Positions 34,401 to 47,300 of a stretch of DNA of 64,000 nt are shown piece by piece (within the stretch, counting starts at the first letter, position 1; each line of letters starts with the position of its first letter). The stretch is from Atherix ibis (taxonomy: Eukaryota; Arthropoda; Insecta; Diptera; Athericidae), in assembly GCA_958298945.1 (NCBI GenBank), contig OY282605.1, positions 123,748,267-123,812,266 on the forward strand, written 5' to 3'. Below the pieces are notes generated by a model. The model saw only the letters and a list, made by a program, of their open reading frames with translations. It was not told where the DNA came from and did no database searches. The position numbers and the translations under genes are program-made.

Positions 34401-37324
34401 TCGATTTAAATGCAAACAGCACATACGGTTCCGGTTTCAAGGACTAGATTATATGTGTATGTGATGACGATGGATCCCACAACCACCTCGAATCCATTCA
34501 GTGAACGGGTCTCTTCAAGATTTCATGCTAGATTAATTTGCATTTGTGAGCGCGTATTTATGGATATTCCTTTGATGTAAATTGAAGACGAGGTGTGAAC
34601 TAAAAATACTTCAAGGCCTTCGGCTATTACTAAATTACCGAATAGGAATGAATGAGTCTAGAAGGCGACACATTCTATAATTCAATTATTTACACCACTG
34701 TAAGTTTAGATCCCAAAGTTTATGTTTTTTTGCATGCACATCCTATGGTGTGTGTATGTTTGAAAAAAATTGCTTCATTAAGTTGCACAATGACTTAGTT
34801 TCCTATAGTCATTCTCCCAGATGACGATTATTCTCGATGGTACAAAATTAGAATTTCTTTTCTTCTAAGGTGGATTTTCTATCAGAAAGGTTATCTGCTA
34901 CAATTTACGAATCTAGAATCATCTAAATGGAAAACTTGATAAAATAAGTCAAAACAGTGAATAATTGGAATATTTCCAAAATTAGACAAACTACGAGTAC
35001 AAGAGCTCTGATATCCTCGTACGAGTACACGTATGATTGAAATTTCTTTTACATATGAGCGGTTTGTTTGGGTTAAAACTGGGTCGAAGATGAACCCTTA
35101 CTGCCCCTTCTTCATATGTGTTGTTTGCTTAAGCACTATCTACTCGACGTATATTGACTAGTGGCTCATCGATTTTACATCCCCCTGGCTGTAGAGTGAG
35201 GGTATATACTAGCAAGTGTGTAGAACACGTTTTCGAATCAACTAACCGAGTAAGCAGAGTCAACGACGTATACACATTTAGTCTTCTGATGACCACATTA
35301 TTAAGGCAGTACCCTCACCCTCTTTCTATTCAGTGTCGATATGAGATTTCTTTGTGGCGATAATATCATCCCTAGCCCGTTTAAACAAAAACCTTTGCAA
35401 GGTGTTTAGACAATTTCGTTTATTTTCTTTCCTTCCAACCGAGTTTCATTCTTTCTCGCTTTATTGATCCAATAAAACCGAGCATAACTTTTTCGACCAT
35501 GTTTGTGTGCGTATTTTAATGGCCACAGATGCATGGTAGTTTGAGAGAACTCTTAACTGAAATAATAAAAAAATTTACAAGTAATTCATCTCCCAAAGTC
35601 CCCGAACGAATAATACCTAAAAAAATGCCATTTTCGAGTTTATTTGATGAGCAACAATGTCAATAAGTTTGGCTGTCTGTCTACAAACACCTCGAAAACG
35701 CGTTACAATCCGAAACTGAATGGATACAGTATGGTCGCGTTACAATTTAATACATCGTTAAGCTAATCATAATTCTAACTTGAAAATCATCTTATGAGAT
35801 TTCGCGGACCTCACTTAAGTTTTATTTCTAATTTTCGTATAAATTTAGTGTCAAACCATAAAGACACGTTTTATGGCAAAGAAATAAAAAAGAAAGTGGA
35901 AAAAAAACAGCAAATTGTTGCCACAAAACGACCCAAATGCCACTAAACTTTTCACATTAAATCAAATGTTACTACAACAAAATTTAATGTAATCTTGAAT
36001 TCGTACTAAAAATTCATGTCCAGCCCTACCCAATTGTCTCCCAGAACACTAAAAATTGGTAGGATATTCAAAAAAAAATGATAGAAAAAAAGCAAAAGTG
36101 CGGGGCTCCAATCTCAGATAACAATAATCAATTTTGATATTTAGTATTTCCACAAGCCACGGTCATGCAATAAATTCCAAATTATGCACTTGTTTAAGAA
36201 ATCCTTTCCGAAAATGGTCAATAATCGTAAATTGGTGAGAAACGCATTATTTTTTTGTGAATAACATTTTGTGCACAATAAATCATATAGGCACTGCTGT
36301 TTTCACAATTATTCCGCCAATTCAACTCCAATTTAGGATTTCCTATTAAACGATATTCGGTGGGCGAGTATTATTTATTTTTGCTTATTTCTACAGTAAA
36401 AAATATAATAAATAATAATTATCCGTTTTGGGAAAATATTTTTTTAATGGTTTGACAGTATTGCCATCGATTTCATTCTGGAATAGATAATGCCCATGTA
36501 TTTATTACCTTATGCGACACTTAGAATTTCAACTATTACAGGCAAAAAGAAAATTTATCATGAATTTTGGGTCGTCTTTTCAAAAATTGTGCTCCTTGAG
36601 AGCCGAAGGTAATACGTAGCAACCCATAGAGTTAGTTTTGACCCTCAGCTAGAAACTCATAAAATATGAAATCAACATTACTGCCATAAAAATACTAGAA
36701 ATGAGTGTTTTTACGAAGAGAATTAAAAAAAACTTCCAAATAAATCAAATGGATGATTCTACGGACAATATTAGTAGCCATAAAATAAGGATGAGCAATT
36801 TCGACTCTACTGAGTAATAATAAAAAAAAAATACTCTGACATTCTGCGGTGAATGAAATAGTCAATTTTTCCAGATTAAAAGAATTTTTCCTGAAAAGTC
36901 TATAGTGGGTGCACTTGTAGTATCATTAACGGTGCGACAATAGAAAGTCCGATCTTGCCCTACTGAATCGAACAACTGCAGATGTTCCGGTTTTGCATTG
37001 CAGTTTTTCAGTTCGAAAATCCCAGCATTATACCGTCTTTTGATCGGATACTGGGGCTCATAAATAATGCAACTGTAAACTTTTCAGATAGGTTCTTCTT
37101 CATTTATACGGTTTGGTTTCATTTACAACCGAGCAGTCATAGTACGCTTCGCAATCTCATCGTATAGAGACTGGCACCACTAAGAGCAATCTGGCAATAT
37201 TGAGTACTTCTCCTCCACAACGCTTGAACGCTAATCCTTTTTAGATGTGCAGTACAAATTTCAACCTCGTTCGGTCATTGAGAGACTTCTTAGAGCGGAA
37301 TAAATGAAGTTCTGCTCTTATAGT
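31426..37324. other. Non-coding DNA, no gene recognised
   Basis: 31426-32200 is AT-rich, and a 121-codon plus frame at 31717-32082 is lysine/asparagine/isoleucine-rich with no domain. From 32200 to 36000 the composition is more balanced. A 94-codon minus frame (32817-33101) includes a short repeated word, GGACATAACTGGA, around 33013-33047. No known gene, RNA or transposon is recognised. TACTCGTA-type octamers occur at 32063, 34992 and 35020. Confidence 0.5.
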
Positions 37325-37690
37325 GCCTTACAAAAAATGGAACAGCGACATTTGGAGCAACGATGACCCATCAACTTTTGTGTTAAGCTTGATGAGTGCG
37401 CGAATTTGAGTTATGAAAAGATGATGGGGAATATTTATTATCAAGAGCATACGATTTGCGGTAACATAAAAAATTTTTGGGGGGCTGATAAACTGTGGAA
37501 GACGAATGCCACTCAGGGAGGCCTTCAACATCCTTTAAAAAAAATGGGACTTTGCAAACTCTTCGTTGCTCTGGCATGACAACGCCCCCTGTCACATTGC
37601 ATCTCTATCAATTTGAATTTTTTGTTAGTTAAAAGATTTTCCAAGATAAATACAGGCCCCGTCCCCCCCCACTCAACCTACATCTGATCA
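37325..37690 (+). mobile_element. Mariner-like relic, family 1 copy C (internally deleted)
   Basis: From ATG 37337 the plus strand reads MEQRHLEQR, stop, INFCVKLDECANLSYEKMMG, then NIYYQEH and KNFWGADKLW. This is the N-terminal DNA-binding part of family 1. The sequence then jumps to WHDNAPCHIASLSI at about 37572, the block around the second catalytic Asp (HDNAPCH, 37575-37595), and further to a degraded proline-rich SPPYSPD-like region near 37670. About half the transposase is missing between the two blocks. It contains stops and is inactive. Confidence 0.78.
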
Positions 37691-37714
37691 AAGTCGATGT
37701 AATTTTTTTCTTTT

Positions 37715-37930
37715 TTAAGATTAAAAGGCCATCTTGGATAAACAATTGACCTGGAATCCACACATACGCCAGAAAAGACTGGAATTTAGTTGACAGTACA
37801 GACAATTACATATGTTATTAGACATACGGTATTTATTATCAATAAACAGCAAATTATTCATAAATTACGCAGTACTTAAGCCGATCCTACCCTATCTTAC
37901 CGTTCCCACAGTCACCTATCGTCATTTAAA
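37715..37930 (+). mobile_element. Jockey-type non-LTR reverse transcriptase fragment
   Basis: Plus-strand frames read LDKQLTWNPH, then LLSINSKLFINYAVLKPILPYLTVP. Jockey-clade elements have 'LGI.LD..LTW..HI..K' followed by 'L....KLLLYK..LKPIWTYGIQLW' after the reverse transcriptase palm, and both blocks are present in order and at about the right spacing. Frameshifts and stops disable it. It directly follows mariner copy C. Confidence 0.62.
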
Positions 37931-40909
37931 GCGAAATTAGTTTTGAGATGTTTTGAACAAATTAAGTATAACTTAACTCACAAAGTCTTCTCTTCCGCCA
38001 TATTTTTGCGATTTGCTTGTTGCATACGGATATTAAATTTAATTGTTATTAGATTTATAGATGTACATTTTAGATAAATTTAAAAAAATCATTGGAACAA
38101 ATTTGCCAAAAAATCACTTGAAACTTTTTTTAATTATTTTATTATTTTGCGTTAATTTCATTGGAATTTTTATTCAATACTTTTTCGTTGTAGTTTGTTT
38201 TTTATCTTTTATTTTTGTTTTTAATAATATTCATTAGCTTATGACTGCAATAGGATGATGTCATTCATTAGCGATTACTTGGAAGTATTTAGCAATCACT
38301 CGAATATTGAAAGTTTATGTTATCGATAAGGGGTGGAAGTCTAAGCCTTTCCATTAATCTTTAATCGATATCGTGGTGTACTAATTTGCCGGGAAATAGA
38401 TAAGTTTCAATATCGGCAGGACGACAGCGCGTGGGCAGATAGGCGTTTCCTCCAATTCTGATTCCGACATTTACCATTATTGGACTTGTTATCAGACGCG
38501 TTTCTTACGCTCCTTGTTTAGTCTCTTACGAATCGTGGGTTAAATGGGGTACAAGCGAATGTACTCGTATGTAAATGGCCTGATAAGTAAGCAAATATAC
38601 TTTTTCGATTCCAGATGTTCTAGCACCTGGATTTACACTCAGCTACACCGCAGTTATTGACGATGAATATAAGCTAATGCTAAAAATTGTGAACTGCACT
38701 TATTAGAAGCGAACTTTTCATCATACGAGTACACCCCCTTTGTCTGTTTAATTTACGTTAGCTTTAATTTGATTCGTACCAGAAATCGAAAAGATACCGT
38801 GAATCCAATAAACCTACTTCTTCGCAATAGCTCATATGGTACGTGTTTTAAGTCATGAAAAATCACCCCCCGAGACCACTTACTATTATCTGATAAGGAT
38901 TCTTATCAAAATTCGCAATTGGGCTTTGATCAAATAGAATATACACTTTATCGGGTGAATTTTTTTTAAAAAGGATTTTTCGACGCTTTTTTACCTTCGT
39001 TTTATTAATAAAACTCAGTTTTATTATTTTCCTAATTCATAATTATTCTTTTCGGTTTCATTTGTTTTTTATTTTTATTTTTATTTTTTCCCTTCTGAGT
39101 ATAATCTTATCTCGCGCTTACGTTTAATTTATTTGGAAAAATTACTTACCAGAAAAACTTAGTTTATAATTTCGAATATCGTAATTTTTATATTAATTTT
39201 ATGTACGTAATAAGGGGATAAAATTATGTTTTTCTCATTGATTATTTCCTTTAACCATTTTTCTACAGGAATTGATGAATATCTCTGACTACAGCATCAT
39301 GATATAAATTTTAAAATAATATCTAACTAAACACACTGGAGAAATAGAAAATATAGTTTTCTTTAATTCGTAAATAGCATAATTTAAATCCATGGACGGA
39401 AAATACAAATACAATTTATTTAGCACGGTTGATTTGATTAAAACAAAAGTTCTTGGAATCGATTTTAAATAAGGCCAAATTGTAATTACCACAAAATTTA
39501 AAGAAAATGAACTTTTCACCTCCCCATAAGTGTGCATGAGGGCATATTTTAAAAGGATGTACATACATATTTAGCCTTGCCCTAAGGAAAAGACTATTTT
39601 GCTTTCGTTTTTTTTTTTTAATTTACTGTATAATTTACGAACTTTAAATTATAATCTATGAAAATTGTTTAAGTTAAAAAGGTTTCTAGAAGCGAAGTAT
39701 GGGCTAGAAATTGCCCGGGCCAGGTTGATGAGAATAGTTGAGTGTTCGCATATTAAATAAAGAACTCGAAGGAAGTTTGAGCCAGCAATAAACGAATACG
39801 AAATTCATAACAGTTAGTGGGAAGTTTTAGCACTTATACGAGTATGTTTGCATGTAAACAGATATTCCTTCCTCTATAGTTGAATCTTTAAATAGTCGAT
39901 TGCAAGTGAGCTTGTATTTATCTATATACAAAAATATAATATGCACTTGCAATTCTGAATAAGATATCAGTTGAGGCCAAGAAGTAGCGGTGTTGAATTT
40001 TTGGCTGTGGATGATTCGCCACCGATGGTTGTATATCCAAAGAAGTGCATTGATGCACAAGTTGCGGAAAGTTTAAACGTCTGAAAGCATGCAATTTTAA
40101 TGAAACTTTCCATTATAATCAGAAACTATTGAGAAAGTAATTAAATGAACTACGCATACGAGTATAATTTCTGTATGGGGTGAATGCTGATATTTCGCTG
40201 AAGGTGGACGGACGAAGTAAAAGCGTTGGTGGCGATGCCATAAATATAAAATGTAGTAGCAACAATAATAATAAAAACCAAAATAACAAATATCCAGAAT
40301 ACCAATAAGAATCGCTTAAAAAGATAACATAGGCTAGCCAGTGAGTAAGTCTTAACCAATTCTTCCAAAACCACGCCGGCTTAGGTTATTCCAACTTAAA
40401 AAAGTTTAACTACACCAAATTCCCAATTTCACTTACACTTAACGACACTCGCGTAGATCTAAATAAAAATCACATTTTAAAGGACCATAATACGAATGTG
40501 GCTACTTAGATTTAGTAGTATTCCTGTTTATTCAGTTTTGTGTAATATTTTTATTCAATTCAAAATAGGCTATGTAAATTATCTATATTTTTCTTAGGTT
40601 AGAGATTTTCCAAAAATTACATAAAAATTTGCTTGTTTTTAACTATTTTGACACACTTACGTATTTTGTATATTTTCGATTAACAGGTTCAAATGCAGTT
40701 TCCATAAAAATAATTAATAAATTTATCCGAACAATAAATATAATTATCTTGTGTGAGTGTTTTCTAAAATTATAAACTAAATATTTTTATATGTCATAAT
40801 CTACTTTTTATTCATGTTTTTTTTTATATATTTTATAATTTTTTTTAGTTATTATTGGTGCTTCCTTTTCTAAATCAATTGGATATCTACAACTACTTTA
40901 AATAACAAG
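37931..40909. other. Non-coding DNA, no gene recognised
   Basis: Alternates between AT-rich stretches (38000-38250, 39000-39650) and moderate ones. Short frames near 39289-39564, 39827-40060 and 40150-40374 (all minus) lack signatures. TACTCGTA-type octamers occur at 38562, 38724, 39837 and 40157. Confidence 0.55.
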
Positions 40910-41400
40910 AAGATTCATCGTTTAAAATGTCATGACAATATCGTGCAACATAAAGGAGAAGCTAACATCCATCGATAGTACTTCAAATAATGGGACTTAG
41001 TTAAGCTGGTCTATGATTAGCTTAATGAGTCTAGTGACCATTACTGTCTTTAGCGACGAGAGATATTAATTATTTTACAAGGGAATTGGGACGATATAGT
41101 AAATAAGCATGCAACTTTTTATAACGAGAAACAGTTAATTTATGTATAGAGGGACTTTTGATACCGTACTGTATATGACGCTGTTACGAGCATAATGGTG
41201 AGCATTGACAATTTTAGGAAAGGCTTTTGAGTGAATACATTTTATACAACTGGAGTTAGAAGGAGTGGTGGAACCTCGCGGTACTAGTCCATAGCTCCAA
41301 ATAGGATTAACTATTGCATTAATAATGACTGATTTGCTGTAAGGTAGTAGCTTTGAATGTAAGTTCAAAATGAGTAATTTAATGTCAGTTGTTAGTCAAG
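40910..41400 (-). mobile_element. Jockey-type non-LTR 3' fragment
   Basis: A 77-codon minus frame (41135-41368) reads KLLPYSKSVIINAIVNPIWS, YGLVPRGST and NAHHYARNSVIYSTVSKVPL. This fits the Jockey-clade order 'KLLLY..ILKPIWTYG..LWGTAS', '..NAPWYV.N..I..DL.IPTV'. Downstream on the minus strand, KLHAYLLYRPNSLV resembles the terminal 'RL..HPN.LA' block before the element's stop. The expected LWG is RGS here. Only the 3' end of the element is present, the usual result of incomplete reverse transcription. No clear poly(A) tail or target duplication was found. Confidence 0.75.
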
Positions 41401-43744
41401 AAATAGTCCTAAGAAAAGATTCCTTTAAGGTTTATGGAAATACATGATTCGTCACGTAGAGTAAAATGTATGTGAACCTTATTTGTTTGTTTATTTTAAT
41501 TCTTCATTTCGAGAAATAGCTTCCAAAATTATATAGTTTGACATAATTGGTGCCTTTGAAGCTAACATTGAGCAAGTTATCACAAAGATTAACCCAAATT
41601 TAGTCGACAAAGAGGTTAAAAATTAGATTTTTTTTATTTTTCTAAAAGTTTAAAAAAGAATTTAATTTTTTGGTGAGATTGAGCCCACAAACAAGACTAA
41701 GAAGATCTGAAACGAAAACACTATATAAAAGAAGAAAAACTATTAGATAAATGGCCAACACTAATAGTTGAGAAAAGTCTTCTCATATAACAATAACGTA
41801 CAGTAATAAGACCCATGTGAATATGCGGATTAAAACTCTGAAACTGAACCTAGGCGTTCCAATTCCCTTTTTGAAAACGAATGATGCTTTGATTTTGAAA
41901 ATTTTGATTTAGTTTAAATAAAAAAGGTTTTTGGAAATAGTTTTGTAAAAATAAATTTTAATGAAAAATTTTATTTTTTGTTGGAAATTTCATAAATTTT
42001 GCAAAAGTTTTCAATAGTTTGAAAAATATTTGCTTTTTATAAAAAAAGCACAGAAATTGAATTTTTTTTAATATTTAAATATTTTTCAAAAAAATTATCA
42101 AAACGATTTTTTGAAATTATTTCATTTAATAATAGTTTTGAAATAATAACTGATTTTCAAGGTATTTATTTATATATATTTACAATAAGAGCAATTTTTA
42201 AAATAGAAAATTATCAATTATTTTATTGAAGCAACCAATTTTTGTTCTTAAATTCTTTAATTTATACGTTTACAAAATCATAAATTTTCTACCATTGAAT
42301 TTAATAAAAGTATTTTATTCCAATTATTTTACCCTTTAAAATTAGATATTTTTAGATTCTTCAAAATTACAAACAAAAAAACTAGTAAGAAAAAAGTCGA
42401 AAATTTAAAATTTTTAATCTATTTTCAATAGTTTTTTGCATATAACATATTTTTAATAATACAGAATATTCTTACTAAAATCATATGCAAAATAGGACAT
42501 AATAAATATTCTGAAATATTCTTTTCTGAAATATTATTTTCGATTTTTACTCTTCGTATAAATTCTACTAATTTTCATATATTAAAAATCATTAATATTT
42601 ATAACTTTGAAAAAAATTAAATAGGTAAAAATGGAAAAATTTTAAAACATTTTTATAAAAATATTAAAAACCAAAGAATTTTAAAAGTTTTGCTTAAAAA
42701 AACTCCCAATTGACAATATTAAAAATTTATCTCGATCAAATTAATAAGAATAGTTTTTTAAGTTCACTGTGGAACTCACAAGAATTGTAGCTTATTTCAA
42801 ATCTAAATATTTACTAGAAAATTTTATTGAACACTTCTGCTTTTAATAAATGAATTATTTGAAAATAATCAAATTGTTTTATATTATTTGAAAATAGACA
42901 AATTAAAAAAAAATTTATATAAAAATTGCAATGCTCAGAAATTTTAAAAAAAAATAAAGCGTCGAACCAATTTTGTTAATAAAATTATTTTCAATGCGAT
43001 TATTAAAACTTTGGAATGACGTCTTCTTCCCATTTTACTCATTTTGCACACTTTCATATATAATCCAATAGGAAAATGTAAGAATTCCAATCGGATTTAT
43101 TTTTCATACATGCACTGACATCTGTTGAGAAATAGCTATCGACATTATGCCTTCTTAATCAAGAGCGTTTTAAAAAGCTCACTTCTTAAATTTTGTGCTT
43201 TCATTGTCGGTAAGGAAGATTCTTTTCCATCCAAGATTTTTTAAGGGGAAAATATTCTTCCTTACCGATATAAAATTTCAAAATTTATTCAAAAATGTAT
43301 ATAATTTTCTTTAAATATTCAATTTTTTTATATTCAATTGTCTTTAAATCATGAAGTACTCTAAGGAAACTGACAACATAAATTGTTTCTATTGTAAATA
43401 AATTAATAAGTATTTGTCAGTGAATATATTTAAAAATATCTCATTATTTACTCGAAAGTAAAAAAATAGTAGAATCTTTTATTGATTCTATTAAAATTTG
43501 CTAATAAATAATCTAGCCTGAAGAATATAATTCTGATCAAAATTTGCTAATTATCTATCCTGAAGAATATAATTTTCATCAAATCGAGTACAGTGGCAAA
43601 AAAGGAATGAGACTGACATCACTGAGAGTTAGGTTTGCCACCACATAGCTTAGATGTTAGTCCTTTTTTAAATCGCATCCGGTAATTATAAGACCCCATA
43701 GAACGCGATAAGTCAAATTATGTTTTTGTACAATATTACAAAAA
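41401..43744. other. Strongly AT-rich non-coding DNA
   Basis: Dominated by A and T runs between 41880 and 43600 with no gene. A 22-bp-arm inverted repeat lies at 43207-43268, and a ~20-bp direct repeat (CTGAAGAATATAATT..ATCAAA) occurs near 43518 and 43560. Confidence 0.6.
43207..43268. repeat. 22-bp-arm inverted repeat
   Basis: The arms 43207-43228 (TCGGTAAGGAAGATTCTTTT...) and 43247-43268 pair at 20 of 22 positions around an 18-base spacer. Confidence 0.85.
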
Positions 43745-44345
43745 ATTAAACAGCCAAATTTGGAGCAACTTCCAAAATCGAGTTCGGTGAGTTCGTAGAG
43801 GATTTTCGGAGTGCCAAGTAGCAGTAGAAGGGAAAACTTACTTCGGGAGGCCTTCAATATAAAAAACTGATGAAAATGTAAAAGAAGTGAATGCTCGTAT
43901 GAGCCTTCACTTCTTCTATATTTCCATCAGGTTTTTTTTATATTGAAGGCTGCCCTTCCTTTGTTTAATATTAGAGCTGTTTAAATGGCTCAGAGAAAGG
44001 GTTCTTTGCATCAGATCGGACGTTGACGACATATGGATTGTCAACGTCTACGCTCTTATCAAACGCATATTTGCTGGAAAAAGGAATTCGGTTATTCTTT
44101 ACTTCGTCTATTCACCATTTTGGTACTATCGATAACATCCAAGGAAGTAAACCGCTAAGCTGAAGACAATTTTAATTGAAGCATTCCAGTACTGCTAAGA
44201 AGCGTAGATACAATATTTCCGCTGATGTATAGCTTCCAAGAGATATCCTTTTACTTTGAAGAGGATAATATTGATGTATAAAAATAAAGTAAAATTATTG
44301 AGAAAAAAAATCAGCTTTATCCCTTTTCTGCAATACCTCGTATAC
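43745..44345 (+). mobile_element. Mariner-like relic, family 1 copy D
   Basis: The 5' part matches the other family 1 copies (CAAATTTGGAGCAAC near 43755; GGAGGCCTTCAATATAAAAA at 43846). It leads into an inverted copy of itself. Further along, HFGTIDNIQ (about 44110) and EEDNID.. (about 44260) mark the transposase C-terminus ('YFEGDNIDV'). The 3' end TTTTCTGCAATACCTCGTAT (44325-44344) resembles the end of copy A and is a likely terminal repeat. The catalytic core is deleted or unreadable. Confidence 0.72.
43851..43949. repeat. ~42-bp-arm inverted duplication within mariner
   Basis: The left arm 43851-43891 (mariner linker sequence) is repeated in inverse orientation at 43906-43949 with several substitutions and small length differences, around a 14-base spacer. 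The family 1 copies elsewhere show only the left-arm orientation, so the right arm is the added piece. Confidence 0.88.
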
Positions 44346-47300
44346 TCTTATACATTAAATTCCATAATTACATAAAATTACATATCAAGAAAATTGAATA
44401 ATGGAATTCTTTCTTATAACATTCAATGAGTAAATAGCATATAAATTTGTAAAATCAATAATTTTATAGGATTTTAAAAGAAATAAATTCTCTTCTTTAA
44501 GATTGGACTTCCCGTACTAATCACTTAAATTATATTAAGCTTTTCTATAGGGTTAATTAATATTCTCATTTTTTTCTATATACTTTTCATAAAAAATAAT
44601 TTCTCTATACAAAGTCTTCTACTATTTCAGTTGAATAAGAGCTTCCTGCGAATTTAAAAAAAAATTAATTATTTCATATGCCTACTTTATAGATTTTACA
44701 TATTTAATCTAGTTGAAAATACGTTTAGTTTTTATTATTATCGATCTGTCATTTATAAGTAGATTTATTAAAAACAACATGGGTATCATTTTTCTAGATT
44801 AAAGATAAATAATTTTGATGAAATTTATTGTCCGTTTAACACTTATCATAGATTATTCTTATTTAAAAAAAATTATTTTTTACATGCACAGAAAATATTT
44901 AATGGAAAAAAATGAAAGTTTGTCTGGCTTTCGAAAAACATTTGTTAAATTTCTTAAAAACAATTTCAATAAAATTACATTTTTTCCAATAAACCGTAAT
45001 ATTTTACATAAATTCTATTATTATAACAGAGCAATATTTATTTTATATACAAAAATCCTTGTATTCTGATATTTATCCACTAACATAAGTTGTCCGCACT
45101 TCCATGGTTCAATTGACTTTTTATTAAATTTTCACTGAAATTTTCATGATTAAAATTCCCACGATTAAAATTACCTGTTTTCAATTCATTTTTCTATTTT
45201 AAATCTAGGGTACAGATTCAACTATTTGAGGCCATATGTATGTTTAGAGCGAGGGCCAAAGGTCAGACAATATGAAATGGGTTTGGAAAAAACCAAACAA
45301 GCAACTGAAATTTCAATATAAAACGAGACAACACACGTACAACAATTTATGATAAATAAGTGATGAGGGGTTAAGAAATTTGAAGATACCTCCTGCACTG
45401 GTCAGTCAACTATATTGATTCTTGTCCAGATTTACATCGTTCTAGATGAGAAGAACCAAGTTTAGTAACAACGAAAAAAGGACGAGGTCGCGGCAAAGAA
45501 AAATTGGAAAGGGTTGCACGTTCTTTACTTAGGTACGTTCCTTACGCTCGGAAGACATTAATCGTGGCCGCATGTGCGCGAATGTCAAGCTATGTGAAAA
45601 AAGGTTTTTTGTAAATCATTTCAAGTGATTTAGCAAGAATCTCAGAATGCTACCAATGGACAAGAACCGAGTCATCCATCTCCATTTGTTGTTGGGGAGC
45701 AGACGATTCATCCGTTTATCATTCCACACTCTCCTTCCAATGAGAGTTATTTACATTGTTAGCTTCGTATTCATGTTAGGTTGTGCTAATGGAAGATACA
45801 AAAAAGAAACTTTTATGTAAGAGTGAAAAATCATCGAAATTTTTTCAGAATAATACTAAAACTGATATGCTTTCGCTACTTTTATGAGTACTCAAAAATT
45901 TTCATTAAAATTAGCTTCAGCGTAAGTTATCAGATGCAGAATTTAGAATTTTTATTTATTTTCCTTAAACGGCCACCAATACTATTATCACTAATCTTGA
46001 CAGTATTTGTTAAATTCTTTTCATTTTAATTACTGATGACTCCCAGGGTTAAGGCATAACTGCTACTGTTGTGCTGTTACTGACGTTAGTACTGATATCG
46101 TCGTCCTTCTTAAATTATGTTTTATGTATTTCCATAATTTTCATATTTCTTAGTTTTAGAAATATACAAACTCTATTTTTGTACACACACATGTGTGTAT
46201 ATAATTCTATCCCATCATCAACCACCCCCCCTCACTTCACCACCCCTTCATAAACCATGCATAAATTTATAAAATAAATCTAATAGTATATGGGTAGAAG
46301 AGTGTTTTTTTCGGTTTTTCAGTAAATGACAGAAACGACAAAAACTTAATGTTTAGACGTATTATGTTCGTAGCTGGAACTTTTTTCCTAAATAATATTT
46401 AACATAAAAATGGGCTTTAAGTAACCAAAAACTCATTTATCAAACTTTGTTTAACTTTCCTGTACAAACACACACTCTGGTAAATTCGATTAGCCGAGCA
46501 ACTCAAAAATTTAACTAAACAAACTTTATCTCTATGACATATAGATGCAGCTTTGGACTGGTCCCCCTTCGGTGTCGTCATGCCTAACTCTATAGATTGG
46601 CCAATTTTCTCGAAAATATTCAACACCCACTAAGTCTACCGAGGCACTCTAGTGGTTGTAAGCTGGTCACCTTGGATTTCATTACGCCTAAAGCTCGGGC
46701 GTTAGATTCTGTTTCATATTCTCGTTTGGCTTCATCTTCAATTTCTGGCTGTGAGTTTGTCTCATCGTGCCTAAAAATACTCGGCTCGGTTTTCTATTTA
46801 TTTGGCTTGGGCGATATTTGGAACTTCTCACAAATAAACCCACAACCCTTCTCTCGACTGAAATCTAAGTCGAAGTAATATGATATTAATCTAGGTACGT
46901 AGAACCTTATATATACCAATTATAGGCAAGGGATGCTGTAAGAGGACATGGGTATAACGTTGGTTGGTATGCATAATAAGTTTTAGTCATTAATTTATAT
47001 AGAAATTATACCTCCAAAAGGGATTCAAAAAGGATAGCTTAAGTCTTATGTGCTAGAAAGAGAATACTGAGAATGGACCGTGTTCAGTGTAAAATACCGA
47101 GCTCTGGTAATAAATGGCAAAGTCGAATATGTACCTTACCGAATCGAATGGAGAAGGAACTCGAAGCTAAGCTGAAGACAGAGATGCCCACGCTTCAGCT
47201 ACAAATTAAAACAACAACCTTTATCCTTCAATGTAATTAAAGGGGTTTAGAAAAATGGCGGACATGGTTAAATAAATTACTTTTTGGTCTCGGCCACCCA

